A stretch of 47,302 nucleotides of DNA from Cytophagales bacterium (GTDB lineage Bacteria > Bacteroidota > Bacteroidia > Cytophagales > Spirosomataceae), in contig JAAFJL010000017.1 in the NCBI GenBank assembly GCA_013298865.1, forward strand, positions 1 through 47,302, given 5' to 3'. The notes under the pieces were generated by a model. That model searched no databases. It saw only the letters and a program-made list of their open reading frames with translations, and had not been told where the DNA came from. Within the stretch, counting starts at the first letter, position 1. The number at the start of each line of letters is the position of its first letter. Below, one piece after another: positions 1-7,758 of the stretch. Made by a program: the position numbers and the translations under genes.

Positions 1-117
1 CTCAATGATAACCGATTTATTACCAAGACATATTCATGCCACTTCTACCGAGGGTTTTCTATTAAAAATATTACTCTTTGTACTCGCTTTTACAATTTTA
101 TAAACGTTACAACTTAG
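1..117 (+). other. Open plus-strand frame at the window edge, possible 3' end of an unknown gene
   Basis: Frame 1 is open from base 1 to a TAG at 115-117 and gives 38 residues rich in Phe, Thr and Asn, with no motif I recognise. It abuts the point where the minus-strand susC-like gene ends. It could be the tail of a transposase or other gene inserted there, or a chance open frame. I have no direct support for either. Confidence 0.2.
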
Positions 118-118
118 A

Positions 119-1117
119 TTAATTATTAATACTACCATTTTTGTAAACCTCACCCTGCCAATTATACGTTGGAATTGCGTTGAAATCTGCTTCGGATAAA
201 TCTCTACTAAATCCCAATGCAGCCAGTACATTTCCTCGAACAGTTGCAGGGGCAAGTGCTGGGTTAGAAGTTTGTACAGCTGTAATTCTGGCATTAATGA
301 ATTGTTGAGAATTCATTACATCTAATGTTGGCACTGGTTCAACAAACCCCGTGTAATAATTGAATGTAACTTTTGTTCTACCAGCTTTTCCTTTTTTTGT
401 TGTAATTAAAACTACACCATTCGCCGCCTGAGAACCATAAATTGCCGCAGTAGCAGCATCTTTAAGTACATCAATTGATTCAATATCATTAGGGTTCAAA
501 TAAGCTAATGGGTTGGTGCTTACCGTTCCACCACCATCATTTCTGTTATTTAGTTGAACACCGTCAACAACGTACAATGGTTCATTTCCAGCAGAAATTG
601 AACCTACACCACGAATTCTTACTGAAACAGCTCCGCCTGGCACACCATTCCCAGCTTGAACTTGCACACCCGCCATACGACCTTGCAATGCTTTATCAAA
701 ACTCTGTAAAGGCATATTTTCTATAGCTTCTCCTTTGATATTTGAAGTCGCACCAGTTGCCTCTTTCTTCTTGATAGTCGCTCCGTAACCTGTTACGATT
801 ACTTCTTCAAGAGCAGAAACATCCGAATCCATAGTGACATTAACAACGCTTTTTGTTCCAACATCAACGCTGACCTTCTTATAGCCAACAAACCCAAAAA
901 TCAATAAGGAATTGTTACCAGAAACATTGATTTTGAAAGTTCCATCCGAACCAGTTACTGCACCTTTTGTTGAACCCTTTAGTCCAACGCTAACCCCTGG
1001 GAGTGGGGCATTGTCCTCAGAGGAAATAACTTTTCCTGTGATTGTTCTATCCTGAGCGGCAACCTTAAATACAAGGCATAGCAAAAGGATAAAACTCATT
1101 AGTAGTTTTTTTTGCAT
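119..1117 (-). pseudogene. SusC/RagA-type TonB-linked outer membrane receptor, N-terminal fragment
   Basis: SusC-like receptors form outer-membrane barrels that import glycan oligosaccharides with a SusD lipoprotein. Visible parts are a signal peptide (about residues 1-21), a CarboxypepD_reg-like domain (about 22-100, with the PLPGVSV and GFVGYK motifs), the plug start (EEVIVTGYG), and plug motifs near ALQGRMAGVQV and VRIRGVGS, followed by the first barrel strands. Reading ends at a TAA at 119-121 after 332 residues, while the family normally has about 1000. The end falls where homologues continue with the first barrel repeats, and the next 118 bases have further stops in all minus frames I read. 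I therefore call it a broken gene, by insertion, rearrangement or an assembly edge. It is divergent from the Nudix regulator at 1486, which could control it. Family assignment is firm; the cause of truncation is inferred. Confidence 0.8.
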
Positions 1118-1419
1118 TTGATAAATTAGTTTTGATTATGATAATTTAGAATAAATTAACTCTAAGATAACTCACATACTAACATTTTGTTTATTGAAGA
1201 AATCAATAATTAGTTTAATACCATGATTTTTCTTAGATGTTCAATTAAAAGGTTTTATTTTTTCGGAACGAGGTACTTTCGTATTTTTTTAATTCCATCT
1301 TTTTTCCTTTAAACAGCTTCATTGTACGGTTGAAATTAGCCTGAACAAAGTCAACACTTTTAAAATAGTTTTGTCATCTAATTTACCAAAAATCTGTCCC
1401 AAAATTAAAGTTTAAACAC

Positions 1420-1449
1420 TTGTGATTGTGCTTTCTTCATGTAACTTTG
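1420..1449 (+). promoter_or_regulatory. Bacteroidota-type promoter of the Nudix regulator
   Basis: A TTG at 1420-1422 and a perfect TAACTTTG (TAnnTTTG) at 1442-1449 are separated by 19 bp, matching the -33/-7 consensus of Bacteroidota housekeeping promoters. Transcription would start near 1455, about 30 bases before the TTG start at 1486. Confidence 0.7.
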
Positions 1450-1482
1450 TATTTCGAGTATGTAAAATTTTAACCCGAAATA
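1450..1482. promoter_or_regulatory. Inverted repeat at the transcription start of the Nudix regulator
   Basis: TATTTCG (1450-1456) and CGAAATA (1476-1482) form a perfect 7-bp inverted repeat around an AT-rich centre, directly after the -7 element and ending four bases before the start codon. The position suits an autoregulatory operator or a 5'-UTR hairpin. Function is inferred from position only. Confidence 0.4.
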
Positions 1483-1485
1483 CTT

Positions 1486-2172
1486 TTGAAATTCTCCGAC
1501 GAAATAATTGATGCTCTTTCATTAGATTGTATAATTTTTGGTTTTAAAAATGCGGGATTATCCGTTTTGTTAGTTAAACATGGTCAAGGTACTACCAAAG
1601 GTTCTTGGGCTTTGCCAGGAAGCTGGATAAAATATAATGAGAGTTTAGATGAAGCAGCTAACAGGATTTTGACTTCCCAAACATCAGTAGAGAATATTTT
1701 TTTGGAGCAATTCAAGACTTTTGGAGACTTAAATCGTTTCCCAGATAGTCGGGTAATTACAGTTGCATACTACGCTTTGGTCAATATAGAAAAATTTGAA
1801 TTACACGCAGGACCTACTGTTATTGACGTAAACTGGTTCAACATAGAGAATATTCCCAAGATGATTTTCGATCATAATGAAATTCTTGATAGTTGTTTTG
1901 CACACTTACGGCACAAAGTTCAACACGAACCAATAGGCTTTAATTTACTTCCCGAAAAATTTACTTTACTCCAATTGCAAGAGTTATACGAAGCAATTCT
2001 CGGACAAAAATTAGATAAATCAAATTTCAGAAGAAAATTTATTAAAATGAATTTACTGGTTTCGTGTAACGAACGTCAACAAGATGTTTCGCACAGGGCA
2101 GCCATGCTTTATCGATTTGAAGAAACTGTATATAATCGGCTGAAAGAAAAAGGGTTTACTTTTGAAATTTAA
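1486..2172 (+). CDS. Nudix-domain transcriptional regulator (NrtR/AraR-like), candidate gal regulator
   Basis: The 228-residue protein has a Nudix fold (about residues 1-145) followed by a winged-helix-like C-terminal region (about 155-225, with FTLLQLQELYEAILGQ and the SNFRRKFIKMNLL recognition-like helix). This is the arrangement of NrtR-type regulators, in which the Nudix domain senses a ligand. The Nudix box is degenerate: after GSWIKYNESLDEAANRIL the usual REUxEExGU glutamates are missing, so hydrolysis is unlikely. It starts with TTG at 1486, since the nearby upstream ATG is followed at once by a stop. Related Bacteroidota proteins regulate sugar genes. Its neighbours, galK/galT downstream and a susC-like gene divergently upstream, suggest a galactose-related signal, but that is inferred. 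Confidence 0.75.
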   Translation: MKFSDEIIDALSLDCIIFGFKNAGLSVLLVKHGQGTTKGSWALPGSWIKYNESLDEAANRILTSQTSVENIFLEQFKTFGDLNRFPDSRVITVAYYALVNIEKFELHAGPTVIDVNWFNIENIPKMIFDHNEILDSCFAHLRHKVQHEPIGFNLLPEKFTLLQLQELYEAILGQKLDKSNFRRKFIKMNLLVSCNERQQDVSHRAAMLYRFEETVYNRLKEKGFTFEI

Positions 2173-2386
2173 CGGAATCAATTCTACTGACTAAAATAAA
2201 AAGAAAGAAGAATCATAAATTCTCAAAATAGGAGTAGGGTATTGAATTGAAAATACCAATCAGAATCTTAATCTCGCTTTGGTAAGGGACAATAATCCAA
2301 ATCTTATTAACTTTACCTTCATTTTTAGTAACAAAAGAACTTCCAACTTAGGGGTTCTTTTATTATTTTATCCCATTATTTTTACT

Positions 2387-3556
2387 ATGAATCAATTGCA
2401 ATTAATTGTAAATCAGATATTTACTGATAGTTTCAATGAAAAACCAATGATAGTTCGCTCTCCAGGAAGGGTCAACTTAATTGGCGAACATACCGATTAT
2501 AATGGAGGATTTGTCCTTCCTGCGGCTACCGATAAATCAGCATATTTAGCTATTTCACCTTCTGTTACTAACACTGGCAAATGGGTTTCTGTAGATATGG
2601 GTGAAACTGTAGAAATCAATTTTGATGAGATAAAATTTTATCAGAATCACCGTTGGATTAATTACATTCTGGGGGTTGTCCAACAATTTGAAAATCGTGG
2701 AATGAAAATCCCTCCATTCAATTGTGTTTTGGCTGGAGATGTACCCATTGGTTCTGGTATGTCATCTTCGGCAGCCATGGAAAGTGCGGTAGGTTTTGCC
2801 TTAAACGAAATGAATGGTTTTGGATTAAATAAAAAACAACTCGCTCAATTAGTCCAACAAGCTGAAAATGAGTTCATTGGCGTAAAATGTGGCATCATGG
2901 ATATGTTCGCAAGTATTCATGGTAAGGAAAATAATGTCATTCGTTTAGACTGTGAAACCCTTGAATACCAATATTTTCCACTCAATCTGGGCGATTATAA
3001 AATCGTACTTTTTGATTCAGGCGTAAAACATAATTTGGTAGAGTCAGAATACAATCTAAGAAGACAACAGTGCGAAGAAGGCTTAACATTTTTTAGAAAG
3101 CATTTTGATGAATCTGTTAAAAATCTAAGCCAAGTTCCTTTATCATGGTTGCAGTCGAGCAAGAGTCAATTAGATCCAATTGTCTATAAACGTTGTCAGT
3201 ATGTGATAGAAGAAAACCAAAGAATTCTTTCTGCTTGTGAAAATCTGCAAGCTGGTAACCTCAAAGATTTTGGTATAAAAATGACAGCTACGCATGAAGG
3301 TCTCAGAAATTTATACGAAGTAAGTTGTAAGGAATTAGACTTTTTGGTAGATGCTGTTTGGCACGAGTCATCAGTTTTAGGTTCAAGAGTAATGGGTGGA
3401 GGCTTTGGTGGTTGTACAATTAATCTGATAAAAGCTAATGCAATAGATGAATTATTCGACAGATTATCAGTCAGTTACAAACAAAATATGGGCATAAAAT
3501 TGAAAACTTATAGTGTAGTAACAGCAAATGGAACGGAGTTGGTTATTTGTGATTGA
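2387..3556 (+). CDS. galK: Galactokinase
   Basis: GalK phosphorylates galactose to galactose-1-phosphate with ATP in the cytoplasm, the first Leloir step after mutarotation. The protein is a GHMP kinase of 389 residues, the family's usual length. It has the galactokinase signature GRVNLIGEHTDYNGG (about residues 27-41), the ATP loop GSGMSSSAAMES, the catalytic-base segment with GIMDMFAS, and the C-terminal GGGFGGCT motif. I chose ATG at 2387; a longer frame from 2279 adds 36 hydrophobic, non-conserved residues. It lies between the Nudix regulator and galT on the same strand, 85 bp before galT. A foldback overlaps its stop codon. Confidence 0.95.
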   Translation: MNQLQLIVNQIFTDSFNEKPMIVRSPGRVNLIGEHTDYNGGFVLPAATDKSAYLAISPSVTNTGKWVSVDMGETVEINFDEIKFYQNHRWINYILGVVQQFENRGMKIPPFNCVLAGDVPIGSGMSSSAAMESAVGFALNEMNGFGLNKKQLAQLVQQAENEFIGVKCGIMDMFASIHGKENNVIRLDCETLEYQYFPLNLGDYKIVLFDSGVKHNLVESEYNLRRQQCEEGLTFFRKHFDESVKNLSQVPLSWLQSSKSQLDPIVYKRCQYVIEENQRILSACENLQAGNLKDFGIKMTATHEGLRNLYEVSCKELDFLVDAVWHESSVLGSRVMGGGFGGCTINLIKANAIDELFDRLSVSYKQNMGIKLKTYSVVTANGTELVICD

Positions 3557-3631
3557 GTGATTTGTGAGTTAGTGAATTATTAACCACTAACTTATTATTT
3601 CAGTTTTTCAATCACAAATCACAAATCACAA
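3545..3631. repeat. Foldback between galK and galT with a 7-bp tandem repeat
   Basis: ATTTGTGATTGA (3545-3556, including the galK stop) pairs perfectly with TCAATCACAAAT (3608-3619). Inside, AGTTAGTG (3567-3574) pairs with CACTAACT (3585-3592). The right arm runs into three copies of ATCACAA (3611-3631), so register-shifted pairings are possible. There is no U-run, so it may be a processing or stability element of the galK-galT message, or a small dispersed repeat. Confidence 0.6.
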
Positions 3632-3641
3632 ATAAAAACTC

Positions 3642-4682
3642 ATGGTTTTCGATTTTAACGAACATTCACACATCAGACAAAATCCATTAACAGGTGACTG
3701 GATAATGGTTTCTCCGCATAGAACCAAACGCCCTTGGCAAGGAAAAACTGAGGATATTGTCAAAGATTCTCGCCTGCAATATGACCCAACTTGTTATCTA
3801 TGTGCAGGAAATCCACGAATGAATGGTGAATTAAACCCCAATTATTCAGATACTTACGTTTTTCAAAATGACTTCGCCGCTTTACAGTCGGAAGTCCCGA
3901 AGGGAGAAATTAAAAAGGGAGGATTATTAAAAGCAGAGTCCGTAAAAGGAGAATGTCGAGTAATCTGTTTTTCGCCAAGACATGACCTGACTTTGGCTGA
4001 AATGGAAACGCCAGATATTCGTAAAGTTGTAGATACTTGGATTGTAGAATTCGAGGATTTTCGCACCCAAAAAGATATAAAATACGTCCAAATTTTTGAA
4101 AATAAAGGCGAAATAATGGGCTGTTCTAACCCTCATCCGCACGGGCAAATTTGGGCTTCGAGTAATATTCCAGTAGAAATTTTGAAAGAAACACAAAAAC
4201 AAAGAGATTACTTTTTTGAAAATAAAAAAACGCTTTTAGAAGACTATTGGCAATTGGAAGTGTCTGAAAATCAACGAATTGTTGTTGAAAATGATAATTT
4301 TTTGGTAGTTGTTCCTTTTTGGGCAACTTGGCCCTTCGAGACGATGTTGATTCCAAAACGCCCAATGGCATATATTTCAGAAATGACTGAAAATGAGAAG
4401 GATGATTTGGCAGATATTGTCAGAAGATTAACGACTCGTTACGACAATCTTTTCAATACCTCATTTCCTTATTCGGCAGGGATTCATCAAGCACCAATTA
4501 ATACCCAAAATCTGGAAGGTTGGCATTGGCACATTCATTTTTATCCTCCACTTTTACGTTCGGCAACCGTCAAGAAATTTATGGTTGGTTATGAACTATT
4601 GGCAAATCCGCAACGAGATATTACCGCAGAACGTGCTGCTGAACAATTAAGAAATTTGAGTGAAATTCATTATAAAAAATAA
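3642..4682 (+). CDS. galT: Galactose-1-phosphate uridylyltransferase
   Basis: GalT swaps UMP between UDP-glucose and galactose-1-phosphate, giving UDP-galactose and glucose-1-phosphate. The 346-residue protein matches the family's length. The catalytic motif NPHPHGQIW is clear: His165-Pro-His167, with His167 as the nucleophile that becomes uridylylated. The N-terminal RQNPLTGDWIMVSPHR and the CYLC zinc-type pair are conserved, as is the C-terminal EGWHWHIHFYPP segment. It follows galK in the same direction and is probably co-transcribed. A terminator hairpin follows directly. Confidence 0.96.
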   Translation: MVFDFNEHSHIRQNPLTGDWIMVSPHRTKRPWQGKTEDIVKDSRLQYDPTCYLCAGNPRMNGELNPNYSDTYVFQNDFAALQSEVPKGEIKKGGLLKAESVKGECRVICFSPRHDLTLAEMETPDIRKVVDTWIVEFEDFRTQKDIKYVQIFENKGEIMGCSNPHPHGQIWASSNIPVEILKETQKQRDYFFENKKTLLEDYWQLEVSENQRIVVENDNFLVVVPFWATWPFETMLIPKRPMAYISEMTENEKDDLADIVRRLTTRYDNLFNTSFPYSAGIHQAPINTQNLEGWHWHIHFYPPLLRSATVKKFMVGYELLANPQRDITAERAAEQLRNLSEIHYKK

Positions 4683-4728
4683 AAAAAATGGAAAATGAGA
4701 AAGTCAACTTTCATTTTCCATTTTTTAA
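4682..4728 (+). terminator. Rho-independent terminator after galT
   Basis: An A-rich strand and ATGGAAAATGA-type arm (from 4688) pair with TCATTTTCCAT (4711-4721), followed by a T-run. It starts right after the galT stop and could also work for the minus strand. Confidence 0.7.
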
Positions 4729-4746
4729 AATTATTTATGGAAGAAT

Positions 4747-4806
4747 CCGTGGTACGGTTGAGGTTAAAATCCATTTGTGAGAAATTCAAGCTCAACCGTT
4801 CCACGG
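4747..4806. repeat. 16-bp inverted repeat between galT and menD
   Basis: CCGTGGTACGGTTGAG (4747-4762) pairs with CTCAACCGTTCCACGG (4791-4806) with one mismatch and a 28-base loop. It sits between convergent genes and has no T-run, so it looks more like a dispersed palindromic repeat than a terminator. Confidence 0.6.
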
Positions 4807-4828
4807 TTATCAATGTTTTCCGAATAAA

Positions 4829-6550
4829 TCATTGAAGAACTTCCATTTTTTTAAACTTCTTAAAATATTCAGTATTAGCCTTTGCCTCAGTTTCAATTTC
4901 AAGAATTTGACATTGATTTTTTCCAATAAAACCTTCCAAATTTTGTGTTAAATCAGATTTTGTAGTAACCAGATTATACAAAATATTAAATTCTTGAGCT
5001 AAATTTTTAGCAGTAGATTTTTGTGTTGTCTCGAAAAACGGCTCTAATTCTGGCAGTTTATTTGGTCCATCAATCATTCTGAAAATCCCACCACCGTGAT
5101 TGTTAAATAATACAACTCTCAGATTATTAGGCAGATAGCAATTCCAAAAAGCATTTCTGTCGTAGAAGAAAGCCACATCTCCAGTTAATAAATAGACAGT
5201 TTTATTTGTTCCTAATGCACAACCCAATGCTGTACTCGTACAGCCGTCTATGCCACTCGTTCCTCGGTTAGCAAAAGTTTCAATATTTCTATTTGTTGCA
5301 ATACCCAAATAGTTCAAATATCTCACAGGCATAGAATTAGCAACATGAATGATTGAGTTTTCTGGAATTGATTCGAGTAAAATATTCATAGCTTCAAATT
5401 CCGTAAAAAAATCTACGTTGGCATTCCTAAAAAACTGAGCTTGATATTTTTGAGCTTTTAAGTTTGCATTTTCCCAATGATTTTTAAATTTCTCATCAAT
5501 AAACAAACCATCTTCATTTGTTCTAAAATCTTCATAATCAACATCCTCTAAAAGTCTTTTTAAGAAATCCTTTTTGTCCATGGGAATGTTCATCGTTAAA
5601 GATTGGAATGGGTCAATCACGTCTTCGATTTCTTGAATATGCCAATGGTCGATAGGAGGGAACTTTCTGAAATATTGCTTTAAGTCTTTAGAAATGAATG
5701 ACTTACCCGCAGTAATCAGTAACTCAGGTGAAAATTTTTCATCTGCATTTTTTAAAAATAAGTCATGCTTTGAGATAAACTCATCTCCCAAATTTGAAAT
5801 AACATCGCCTACTACAACAAAATTGTAATCGTTACTCAATTCTTTCAAAATCTGAATTAGTTCCTCATCAAGATATGATTGTCCGATAGCTATGACAATG
5901 CTTTCTGCTTCTTTTATTTTTGAAAATAAATTATTCCAATCTGTTGAATTTATGCTTTTTTGAATTGCTAAACGTTCAATAATTTTAACATTTTCAGTTG
6001 AAATTATTTCCTCGTTTTCAATCGGATAAAAAGGTTCTCTTAATGGAATATTGAGATGAATTGGACCGCATGGAGAATTTATTGCTTTGTTAACTGCCTC
6101 ATTTACAATACGTTGAATAAACCATTGGCTATCTTTGTGCGAATAATCAGAAGTTAATTGATAACTTTTTTTTACGTGCTTCCCGTAAATATTTTCTTGA
6201 AAAATCGTTTGTCCATCATACTGATGAATCCATTCTTGGGGTCTGTCTGCGGTTAGAATTAACAGTGGAACTTCTTGAAAAAAAGCTTCTGCAACTGCTG
6301 GAGCAAAATTGTAAGCCGCCGAGCCTGACGTACAGAGAATTACAACGGGCTTACCAGTAATTTGAGCTAATCCTAAGGCTATAAATCCAGCAGAACGCTC
6401 ATCAGAAACTGATAAACACGTGATTTTTGGGTGTCTTGAAAAAGCAATCGTTAAAGGTGCATTTCTTGAACCTGGACAAATGAAGGCTTGTTCTACCCCT
6501 TTTTGGGCAAGAATTTCTACTAAATCAATGATTGGTTGAAGTATTGCCAT
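4829..6550 (-). CDS. menD: 2-succinyl-5-enolpyruvyl-6-hydroxy-3-cyclohexene-1-carboxylate synthase
   Basis: MenD is a thiamine-diphosphate enzyme joining 2-oxoglutarate to isochorismate, the first committed step of menaquinone synthesis. Menaquinone is the usual respiratory quinone in this phylum. The 573-residue protein starts with the MenD-like FICPGSRNAPL, has a TPP-domain glutamate region near ILCTSGSAAYNFAPAVAEA, the RGTSGIDGCTSTALG block, and the TPP/Mg motif GDVAFFYDRNAF followed by NNHGGGIF. It stands alone; other men genes are not in the window. It lies downstream of rpoD on the same strand, but a terminator separates them. Confidence 0.93.
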   Translation of the reverse strand: MAILQPIIDLVEILAQKGVEQAFICPGSRNAPLTIAFSRHPKITCLSVSDERSAGFIALGLAQITGKPVVILCTSGSAAYNFAPAVAEAFFQEVPLLILTADRPQEWIHQYDGQTIFQENIYGKHVKKSYQLTSDYSHKDSQWFIQRIVNEAVNKAINSPCGPIHLNIPLREPFYPIENEEIISTENVKIIERLAIQKSINSTDWNNLFSKIKEAESIVIAIGQSYLDEELIQILKELSNDYNFVVVGDVISNLGDEFISKHDLFLKNADEKFSPELLITAGKSFISKDLKQYFRKFPPIDHWHIQEIEDVIDPFQSLTMNIPMDKKDFLKRLLEDVDYEDFRTNEDGLFIDEKFKNHWENANLKAQKYQAQFFRNANVDFFTEFEAMNILLESIPENSIIHVANSMPVRYLNYLGIATNRNIETFANRGTSGIDGCTSTALGCALGTNKTVYLLTGDVAFFYDRNAFWNCYLPNNLRVVLFNNHGGGIFRMIDGPNKLPELEPFFETTQKSTAKNLAQEFNILYNLVTTKSDLTQNLEGFIGKNQCQILEIETEAKANTEYFKKFKKMEVLQ

Positions 6551-6658
6551 AGATTAATTTGAAAATTTAGAAATGTAGGAATTTTGAAATCCTTGTTCTC
6601 GTTCAGTTGTTGTGGAAACTTGGTGTACCCATAATTTGAGAAATTTCAAATATTTGAT

Positions 6659-6690
6659 ATAAAAAAAGCCTCATTCGAGGCTTTTTTTAA
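6659..6690 (-). terminator. Terminator after rpoD
   Basis: AAAAAAAGCCTC and GAGGCTTTTTTT flank an ATTC loop, a strong symmetrical hairpin with T-runs on both strands. It lies about 65 bp downstream of the rpoD stop on the minus strand and just before menD. Confidence 0.85.
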
Positions 6691-6754
6691 TCTATACTTT
6701 TATTAGATAATGATTGTTTGATTTATGTTAAAAATCAATAGCTTCAAATCAAAA

Positions 6755-7618
6755 TTATCCTAAGTATGTTTTCAATGCTTTGCTTCTTGAAGTATGTCTC
6801 AATCTACGAATTGCTTTTTCTTTAATTTGACGAACACGTTCACGAGTCAAATTGAATTTTTCTCCAATTTCCTCTAAAGTCATTGCGTGTTCTCCATTCA
6901 ATCCAAAATAAAGTGTTACCACATCTGCCTCACGCTGAGTCAAAGTTGATAATGCTCTCTGAACCTCACGACGCAAAGAGTCGTTAATTAAGCCTGAATC
7001 TGGTTTGTCTTCTCCGTCGTTTTCCAAAACATCTAACAATGAGTTTTCTTCACCTTGAACAAATGGTGCATCCATCGAAACGTGACGACCAGAAATTTTC
7101 AATGTATCAACAACTTCACCAGTAGAGATTTCTAAAACCTCCGCCAATTCTTCTGGCGTTGGTTCACGTTCAAATTTTTGCTCAAGCTCCGAGAAAGTCT
7201 TTGAAATTTTATTCAATGAACCGACACGATTCAAAGGCAAACGTACAATTCTTGATTGCTCAGCCAAAGCCTGCAAAATTGATTGACGAATCCACCAAAC
7301 CGCATAAGAGATAAACTTAAAACCACGTGTTTCATCAAAACGCTGAGCCGCCTTAATCAAACCTAAGTTTCCTTCATTGATTAAATCTCCAAGGCTAAGT
7401 CCTTGGTTTTGGTACTGTTTAGCAACAGAAACTACAAAGCGAAGATTGGCTTTTGTTAATCTTTCGAGCGAAAGCTGGTCTCCCTCCCTTATTTTTTGAG
7501 CTAAAATAACTTCCTCCTCTGGTGTCAACAAATCGACCTTTCCTATTTCTTGCAAATACTTATCAAGCGACTGACTTTCTCGATTGGTAATCTGCTTACT
7601 AATTTTTAGCTGTCTCAT
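6755..7618 (-). CDS. rpoD: Primary RNA polymerase sigma factor, sigma-70 family
   Basis: This is the housekeeping sigma factor that directs RNA polymerase to promoters. At 287 residues it is the short Bacteroidota form without region 1.1. Region 1.2 ([20 protein letters not shown]), region 2 ([13 protein letters not shown], the [15 protein letters not shown] core-binding helix, and [15 protein letters not shown] for melting and -10 recognition), region 3 ([11 protein letters not shown]) and region 4 ([28 protein letters not shown]) are all visible. This unusual sigma and the TTTG/TAnnTTTG promoters in the window fit together. It is monocistronic, ended by the hairpin at 6659-6690. Confidence 0.95.
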   Translation of the reverse strand: MRQLKISKQITNRESQSLDKYLQEIGKVDLLTPEEEVILAQKIREGDQLSLERLTKANLRFVVSVAKQYQNQGLSLGDLINEGNLGLIKAAQRFDETRGFKFISYAVWWIRQSILQALAEQSRIVRLPLNRVGSLNKISKTFSELEQKFEREPTPEELAEVLEISTGEVVDTLKISGRHVSMDAPFVQGEENSLLDVLENDGEDKPDSGLINDSLRREVQRALSTLTQREADVVTLYFGLNGEHAMTLEEIGEKFNLTRERVRQIKEKAIRRLRHTSRSKALKTYLG

Positions 7619-7716
7619 TCTTTGTTAAATTTTAAAGTATTCAAGTAATTGGTTAACATAGAACTTGTCCAAATTGTTCGTATTAGGCTACAAAGACAAG
7701 TGAATAATGATATAAC

Positions 7717-7740
7717 CATGAAAACATTGCAGTTTTCATG
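7717..7740 (-). terminator. Hairpin downstream of pnp
   Basis: CATGAAAAC (7717-7725) and GTTTTCATG (7732-7740) form a perfect 9-bp stem with a 6-base loop, about 20 bp after the pnp stop. No strong U-run follows on the minus strand, so it may be a 3'-end processing or stabilising hairpin. Confidence 0.45.
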
Positions 7741-7758
7741 ATTATAAAACTGTTTTTA

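Larger units (their letters stand above)
1118..1485. other. Divergent intergenic region between susC-like gene and Nudix regulator
   Basis: This 368-bp AT-rich spacer has no convincing coding frame. Its right end carries the regulator's promoter (1420-1449) and an inverted repeat around 1450-1482. I did not find a clean TAnnTTTG element on the minus strand for the susC-like gene. A GTACGGTTGA 10-mer at 1324-1333 also occurs in the foldback at 4747-4806. Confidence 0.6.

Noticed and set aside
34-294. 86-codon minus-strand open frame across the end of the susC-like gene
   Set aside because: It overlaps the susC-like frame on the same strand in another phase, has no recognisable motif and spans the breakpoint; a chance frame.
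2279-2386. N-terminal extension of galactokinase by 36 residues
   Set aside because: The extension is hydrophobic and not part of the family; the Met at 2387 places the signature motif at the usual distance.
3611-3631. Three ATCACAA copies considered as a CRISPR-like array
   Set aside because: The unit is 7 bp with no spacers; it is a simple tandem repeat within a foldback.
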